NCBI GenBank assembly: GCA_023387775.1
Contig: JAEWHN010000020.1
Coordinates: 1-18,618, forward strand
Direction of reading: 5' to 3'
DNA length: 18,618 bases
Source: Pseudomonadota bacterium
GTDB lineage: Bacteria > Pseudomonadota > Alphaproteobacteria > Rhizobiales > Rhizobiaceae
Shown in pieces: positions 13,992 through 18,618 of this stretch. Position 1 is the stretch's first letter. Each line of letters starts with the position of its first letter. The position numbers were made by a program, and so were the translations under genes. Under the pieces are notes generated by a model. It was not told where the DNA came from and ran no database searches. It saw only the letters and a program-made list of their open reading frames with translations.

Positions 13992-14021
13992 TATTGTTCT
14001 CCCATTGTTGGCTTTCCGCCG

Positions 14022-14054
14022 ATTAGCATTTCGTATCCCCTCGCCAATGTCAAA
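14022..14054 (-). promoter_or_regulatory. Candidate promoter of the ABC transporter cluster
   Basis: Minus-strand TTGACA (14054-14049), perfect -35, with AATGCT or TGCTAA 18-20 bases downstream as -10. It lies about 30-65 bases before the binding-protein ATG. I see no RutR half-site pair here. Confidence 0.4.
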
Positions 14055-14366
14055 AAGCGAGAGCTCGAAACTTGCAGGCAAGAGTGCAACTTTGGATGGG
14101 GAGCGGTTGGCGCGAATACGACAAGAATGCCGCAAAATTGGTAGTCAGCGGCAGATTCAAGCATTTTTTTCGCGAGCCATAGAAACTACGGCCCAATCCG
14201 AAAAGTGAACAGCACCAGATCGGGCTCAACATGGGGCCAGCCAAGGCTTCGCGCTGCCTCGCCCGTCGGCATATTTCGCCTTCGCGGCCAAAACCTGTGG
14301 AAAGAGCTCGAGACTACTATCCCCGAGCGCGCAACACTCGCAAGAAACGCGCGCAGCAGGAGGCTG

Positions 14367-14396
14367 ACGCACAAATCACATGTGCGTGGGCTAGCC
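14367..14396. promoter_or_regulatory. Overlapping palindromes upstream of the macroglobulin gene
   Basis: ACGCACA (14367-14373), 7-base spacer, TGTGCGT (14381-14387) is a perfect inverted repeat. Nested in it is CACATGTG (14377-14384), a perfect palindrome, followed by GGCTAGCC (14389-14396). They lie 80-110 bases before the macroglobulin ATG and just upstream of a TTGACA at 14413. This could be an operator; no regulator can be named. Confidence 0.35.
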
Positions 14397-14477
14397 TGCG
14401 GCCGCGTCCGTGTTGACAAGCAAAGCCAGTGCTCTTGATCATGGACGAGGGAAGGCACCAGAGTCCGGAGGAAGCTC

Positions 14478-17400
14478 ATGGCAATTCGCGCTGCTCGTAT
14501 CTGGTCGGCTTTCGCACTCCTTGCCATGCTCCTCTCATGGTCGCCGGCGCTGGCGGTCGACGCCCGCGCAATCGCTACGACGCCCGACAGCGACTATTTC
14601 GGCTTCGACCTTCGCTCCGTGCAGAATGTCACGCTCGACCAGTGCAAGAGCACCTGCCTGGGCGACAGCGCCTGCCGCGCCTTCACCTACAACCCCAAGG
14701 CCAAATGGTGCTTCCTGAAGTCCGACTTCAGCCACCTCAACCCCTTCCCCGGCGCGGTGGCCGGCAAGGTGGTGCTGCGCCACAGCGCACCTGACATCGG
14801 CGCGCCGCCGGCGCTTTCCTTCTTCGCCGCAAACATGGTCGACGAAGCCCGCCGCTTTCACGCCAGCCTGACCAACGGTTCGGTGGCTGTAGGCGAGGAG
14901 GGACTTGCGGCCCTGACGGATGCCGGACGCGAGGCGATGCGCAACGGCGACCCGCGTACCGCCATGCAGAAGTTTACCTCTGCCGTCGCCACCGCACCCG
15001 ACGACGGCGCGCTGTGGATCGAGCTTGCCCGCGCCATCCTGGGTACGGCACCGACGAACGAGGAAGAGGCCGTCAGGCTCCAGCGCGACGCGACCTCGGC
15101 CGCATGGAACGGCTACCAGCTTTCGCGCAGCGCGGCCGCCCGCGCCGAGGCGCTTGCCGTGCTGGCCGCCGGGCTCGACAAGCGCGAACTCTACCGCCCT
15201 GCCCTGCAGGCCTATGAAGCAAGCCTGGCGCTTGAAAACTCCGCTTACGTGCGCGCCGAATATGAGGACCTGAAGGCGCGCAAGGGCTTTCGCATCGTCG
15301 ACCATTCGGTCGACAGCGATGCCGCCACGCCGCGCATCTGCGCCCAGTTCTCCGAGGATCTGGTAAGAACCGGCGTCGACTACACCTCATTTGTGAAGCT
15401 CGACGATGCGACGCCGAAGGCCATCGAGGCTAAGGACAAGCAGATCTGCGTCGAGGGGCTGGAACACGGCCGCCATTACCGCGTGACCTTCCGTGCCGGA
15501 CTGCCGGCGGCAGTCGGCGAGGCGCTGGCCGCGCCGGTGACGCTGTCGATCTATGTGAAGGACCGCTCGGCTTCCGTGCGCTTCACCGGCGACAGCTTTG
15601 TCCTGCCGGCGACTGCGCGCCGCGGCATTCCGCTGGTCAGCGTCAACACGGCCGTTGCCGACGTGAAGCTTTTCCGCATCGGCGACCGGTCGCTGGCGCA
15701 GCTTCTGTCCGGTTACCAGTTCCTGCGCCAGCTCGACGGCTACGACATTTCCAGCGTTTCCGAGCAGATGGGCGAGCCGATCTGGGAAGGCCAGATCGAG
15801 ACCGCGGGCAACGAGCTCAACAAGGAGGTCACCACCAGCTTCCCGATCGACGAGGCCTTGCCCAACCGCAGGCCCGGCGTCTACGTGCTCACGGCGCAGC
15901 CGCAGAACGACCGCAGCGAGAGCTATGAAGCCCGCGCCACGCAATGGTTCGTCGTCTCCGACATCGGCCTGTCGACCTATACCGGCCAGGACGGGCTCAA
16001 CGTCTTCGCCCGCTCGCTCGGCACCGCGCAGCCGCTTTCGGGCGTGGAGCTGACGCTGCTTGCCCGCAACAACGAAGTTCTCGGCAAGGCCACGACCGAT
16101 GCGGCAGGCCGCGCCACCTTCACGCCCGGCCTGACGCGCGGCACCGGCGGCATGGTGCCGGCCGTGCTGATGGCCAGCCAGGGCGACAGCGACTTCGTCT
16201 TCCTCGACATAACGCGCGCCGGCTTCGACCTTTCCGACCGTGGCGTCGCCGGCCGCGCCGCCCCCGGCGCGCTCGACGTATATGCCTGGACCGAGCGCGG
16301 CATCTACCGCGTCGGCGAGGAGGTACATGTGGCCGCCCTTGCCCGCGACGACGCGGCCGTTGCGGTGGAGAACCTGCCGCTCACCTTCATCTTCACGCGG
16401 CCCGACGGCGTGGAAGACCGCCGCATCATCTCCGACGGCGCCAAGGCGGGCGGCCATGCCGTGGACCTGACGCTGCCCGTGAACGCCATGCGCGGCACCT
16501 GGAACGTGGCGATCCACACCGACCCCAAGCAGCCGGCGGTGGCCAGGCAGGTGTTCCTGGTCGAGGATTTCGTGCCCGACCGCATCGAATTCGACCTCAC
16601 CAGCGACCGCAGCGAAATCGCGCCCGGCGAAGCGGCGAATGTGAGCGTCGACGGACGCTTCCTCTACGGCGCGCCCGCGGCCGGGCTGGCGCTCGAAGGC
16701 GAGGTCACCGTCTCCACGAAGCGTGACTGGGAGCGTTTCCCGGGCTTCTCCTTCGGGCTCGCCGACGAGCAGGAGGGCGAGGCGACGCGCATTCCGCTGG
16801 ACCTGCCGCCGGCCGGCGAAGACGGCAAGGCCACCTTCCCCGTCGTGGTCGATCAGGTCCCCTCCACCACCCGCCTGCTCAACGCGGCCGTCACCGTGCG
16901 CATGCGCGAAAGCGGCGGCCGCGCGGTGGAGCGCGCGCTCGACATCGCCGTTCGCCCGCAAGGCGACATGCTGGGCATCAGGCCGGAATTCTCCGGCAAC
17001 GAGGTGCCGCAAGGCTCGACCGCCAGGTTCAGCATCATCGCGACGAGCGCATATGGCGAGCGCAAGGAGATGAAGGGCGCGCGCTGGTCTCTCATCAAGA
17101 TCGAGCGCAATTATCAATGGTACCGCGCCAACAACTACTGGAACTACGAGCCGGTGACCTTCACCCGCGCTATCGCCAACGGCCAGGTCGACCTTGCCGC
17201 CGACACCGAAGCTTCCGTTACATTGCCGGTCGAATGGGGCCGCTACCGGCTGGAGGTCGCCACCGCCGATCCGGCCGGCCCGATGACCAGCTATGAGTTT
17301 GACGCCGGCTGGTTCGTCGAGGCTACCTCGACCGAGACGCCGGACGGGCTGGAGATCGCGCTGGACCGGAACGCCTATGCCGCCGGCGAGACGGCCAAGC

Positions 17401-18618
17401 TGCAGGTGTCGCCGCGCTTTGCCGGCGAACTGCTGGTGACGGTAGGTGCCGACAGGCTGCTCAGGACATTCACCGCGACGGTGCCGGAAGGCGGCGCGAC
17501 GGTGGACATTCCAGTCGGCGACGACTGGGGCGCCGGCGCCTATGTCACCGCCACGCTCTACCGGCCGGGCAATGCACAGGAATCGCGCATGCCCGCCCGC
17601 GCCATCGGCGTGAAGTGGCTTGCGGTCGAGCCGGGCGAAAAGCAGCTGGGGGTCACGCTTTCGCCGCCGGAAAAGACCGAGCCGCGCCGTACGCTTTCCA
17701 TTCCCGTCGCAGTCAGCGGCGCGTCCGCCTCCAGCGAGGCCTATGTGATGGTCGCGGCGGTGGATGTCGGCATCCTCAATCTCACCCGCTACCAGGCGCC
17801 AGACCCGGAAAGCTGGTTCTTCGGCCAGCGCCAGCTGGGGCTTGAGCTGCGCGACCTCTACGGGCGGCTGATCGATGGCTCGCTCGGCACCACCGGCAGG
17901 CTGCGCACCGGCGGCGACGGCGGCAACATGGCCACCGAAGGCAGCCCGCCGACCGAAAAGCTAGTCGCCTTCTTCTCCGGCCCGGTGCAACTGGACGGCG
18001 AAGGCCGGGCGACGGTGGAATTCGACCTGCCGCAGTTCAACGGCACGGTGCGCGTGATGGCCGTAGCCTGGACCAGGGAGGCCGTGGGCCACGCCGTGAC
18101 TGACGTGATCGTGCGCGACCCGGTGGTGATCACGGCCAGCATGCCGCGCTTCCTGACGCCGGGCGACCAGGCGACGATGCGCCTCGACATCGCCAACACC
18201 GACGCGCCGGAAGGCGACTATAACCTGTCGTTCGAGGCGAGCGGCAATCTCGCGGTCGACGGCGGCACGGCTCCCGGCAAGGTCACCCTGACGTCCGGCA
18301 AGCGCCAGTCGCTGACCGTGCCGCTCACCGCGCAGGCCACCGGCGAAGCAGGCCTCACCATCCGCCTTGCCAATGACAGCGGCGTCAGCGTCGAGCAGAC
18401 CCTGTCGCTGCCGGTGCGCCCGGCCGAGCTGCCGGTCACAACCCGCACCGTGGTGGACCTGGCGCCCAATGGCGGCAGCCTGCGCATCGACCGCGAGCTT
18501 CTGGCCGCGAGCCTGCTGGATGGCGCCCATGTCAGCATCGGCGTTTCGCGCGCCGCGGCCTTCGACTTGCCGTCGCTGCTGATGACGCTCGACCGCTATC
18601 CCTATGGCTGCGCCGAGC
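14478..18618 (+). CDS. Bacterial alpha-2-macroglobulin family protein with PAN domain (C-terminus beyond window)
   Basis: The frame stays open from the ATG at 14478 to the right edge (1380 codons, no stop), so the gene is truncated by the window. GGAGGA lies just before the ATG. Residues 1-26 are a signal peptide (SPALA cleavage) with no lipobox, so unlike E. coli YfhM, a lipoprotein, this should be soluble in the periplasm. Residues about 28-101 form a PAN/apple domain with Cys56, 60, 66 and 78. About 145-265 is TPR-like helical sequence. Macroglobulin beta domains follow, with family segments such as STYTGQDGLNVFARSL, WTERGIYRVGEEV, and the A2M core VDVGILNLTRYQ plus FFGQRQLGLELRDLYG near residue 1095. 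The last codons read Tyr-Gly-Cys1378-Ala-Glu followed by C, fitting the thioester motif CxEQ. The protein probably traps invading proteases covalently. A penicillin-binding protein 1C gene often lies next to such genes and may follow. Confidence 0.9.
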   Translation, partial: MAIRAARIWSAFALLAMLLSWSPALAVDARAIATTPDSDYFGFDLRSVQNVTLDQCKSTCLGDSACRAFTYNPKAKWCFLKSDFSHLNPFPGAVAGKVVLRHSAPDIGAPPALSFFAANMVDEARRFHASLTNGSVAVGEEGLAALTDAGREAMRNGDPRTAMQKFTSAVATAPDDGALWIELARAILGTAPTNEEEAVRLQRDATSAAWNGYQLSRSAAARAEALAVLAAGLDKRELYRPALQAYEASLALENSAYVRAEYEDLKARKGFRIVDHSVDSDAATPRICAQFSEDLVRTGVDYTSFVKLDDATPKAIEAKDKQICVEGLEHGRHYRVTFRAGLPAAVGEALAAPVTLSIYVKDRSASVRFTGDSFVLPATARRGIPLVSVNTAVADVKLFRIGDRSLAQLLSGYQFLRQLDGYDISSVSEQMGEPIWEGQIETAGNELNKEVTTSFPIDEALPNRRPGVYVLTAQPQNDRSESYEARATQWFVVSDIGLSTYTGQDGLNVFARSLGTAQPLSGVELTLLARNNEVLGKATTDAAGRATFTPGLTRGTGGMVPAVLMASQGDSDFVFLDITRAGFDLSDRGVAGRAAPGALDVYAWTERGIYRVGEEVHVAALARDDAAVAVENLPLTFIFTRPDGVEDRRIISDGAKAGGHAVDLTLPVNAMRGTWNVAIHTDPKQPAVARQVFLVEDFVPDRIEFDLTSDRSEIAPGEAANVSVDGRFLYGAPAAGLALEGEVTVSTKRDWERFPGFSFGLADEQEGEATRIPLDLPPAGEDGKATFPVVVDQVPSTTRLLNAAVTVRMRESGGRAVERALDIAVRPQGDMLGIRPEFSGNEVPQGSTARFSIIATSAYGERKEMKGARWSLIKIERNYQWYRANNYWNYEPVTFTRAIANGQVDLAADTEASVTLPVEWGRYRLEVATADPAGPMTSYEFDAGWFVEATSTETPDGLEIALDRNAYAAGETAKLQVSPRFAGELLVTVGADRLLRTFTATVPEGGATVDIPVGDDWGAGAYVTATLYRPGNAQESRMPARAIGVKWLAVEPGEKQLGVTLSPPEKTEPRRTLSIPVAVSGASASSEAYVMVAAVDVGILNLTRYQAPDPESWFFGQRQLGLELRDLYGRLIDGSLGTTGRLRTGGDGGNMATEGSPPTEKLVAFFSGPVQLDGEGRATVEFDLPQFNGTVRVMAVAWTREAVGHAVTDVIVRDPVVITASMPRFLTPGDQATMRLDIANTDAPEGDYNLSFEASGNLAVDGGTAPGKVTLTSGKRQSLTVPLTAQATGEAGLTIRLANDSGVSVEQTLSLPVRPAELPVTTRTVVDLAPNGGSLRIDRELLAASLLDGAHVSIGVSRAAAFDLPSLLMTLDRYPYGCAE

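Larger units (their letters stand above)
13992..14477. other. 486-bp divergent intergenic region
   Basis: This gap separates the leftward transporter cluster from the rightward macroglobulin gene and should hold both promoters. For the transporter there is a perfect TTGACA on the minus strand (14054-14049) with loose -10 candidates (AATGCT, TGCTAA) 18-20 bases on. For the macroglobulin gene there is a TTGACA at 14413-14418, with no good -10 (CTTGAT region). Two adjacent palindromes lie at 14367-14396. A T7 run is at 14164-14170 without a stem before it. Short frames exist on both strands, but none has convincing composition or ribosome sites, and I see no RNA gene. Confidence 0.6.

Noticed and set aside
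14049..14070. RutR site at the transporter promoter
   Set aside because: TTGAC is present as a -35 element, but the second half-site does not match the consensus.
11940..14144. Plus-strand 734-codon frame opposite the binding protein
   Set aside because: Shadow of the family-5 binding protein and permease start; no recognisable domains.
14186..14527. 113-codon minus-strand frame in the divergent gap
   Set aside because: Overlaps the macroglobulin signal peptide, has no visible ribosome site and no family features.
15387..17117. Minus-strand 576-codon frame inside the macroglobulin gene
   Set aside because: Antisense of a continuous macroglobulin reading frame with recognisable domains.

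Overview
The window looks like a GC-rich chromosomal segment of an alphaproteobacterium, most likely a Hyphomicrobiales (Rhizobiales) member of the Mesorhizobium/Phyllobacteriaceae kind. That placement is an inference from codon use, the protein families and the gene neighbourhood, without a database search. I see no insertion sequences, integrases, CRISPR arrays, tRNA or rRNA genes.

Left part (1-2369): genes of reductive pyrimidine catabolism. The first 17 codons of a Zn-dependent amidohydrolase (probable beta-ureidopropionase) run off the left edge on the minus strand. Behind it is a class III aminotransferase of the beta-alanine:pyruvate type. Divergent from this is a RutR-type TetR regulator. 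A good match to the RutR operator (TTGACCA-nn-TGGTCAA) lies between the divergent genes and overlaps a plausible aminotransferase promoter.

Middle part (2509-7183): a small EthD-like protein; an Inh/AprI-type protease inhibitor; an Rrf2 regulator paired with an AhpD-like carboxymuconolactone decarboxylase-family protein behind a palindromic candidate operator; and preT-preA, the two subunits of NAD-dependent dihydropyrimidine dehydrogenase. The preTA unit ends in a strong intrinsic terminator and has a second RutR-like operator upstream. RutR is therefore predicted to control the first step (uracil/thymine reduction) and the last step (beta-alanine transamination) of the same pathway.

Right part (7400-13991): a family-5 (Dpp/Opp-type) ABC transporter on the minus strand, in the order substrate-binding protein (Tat signal), DppB-like permease, DppC-like permease, and a fused DppD-DppF ATPase. 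A small secreted protein of unknown function follows. Both permeases carry insertions beyond the usual family architecture. The substrate is unknown; a link to pyrimidine catabolism is only suggested by position.

Right edge (14478-18618, plus strand): the first 1380 codons of a very large bacterial alpha-2-macroglobulin with signal peptide, N-terminal PAN/apple domain and TPR-like region. The window ends inside the thioester motif (Cys-Ala-Glu-[Gln expected]). Together with the Inh/AprI-like protein, the window encodes two unrelated envelope protease inhibitors.

No obviously new defence or mobile system is present. The points most worth following are the two-site RutR control of a reductive (not Rut) pathway, the odd ABC permeases next to it, an alternating-hairpin arrangement between the aminotransferase and hydrolase genes, and the Rrf2/AhpD pair with its palindrome.
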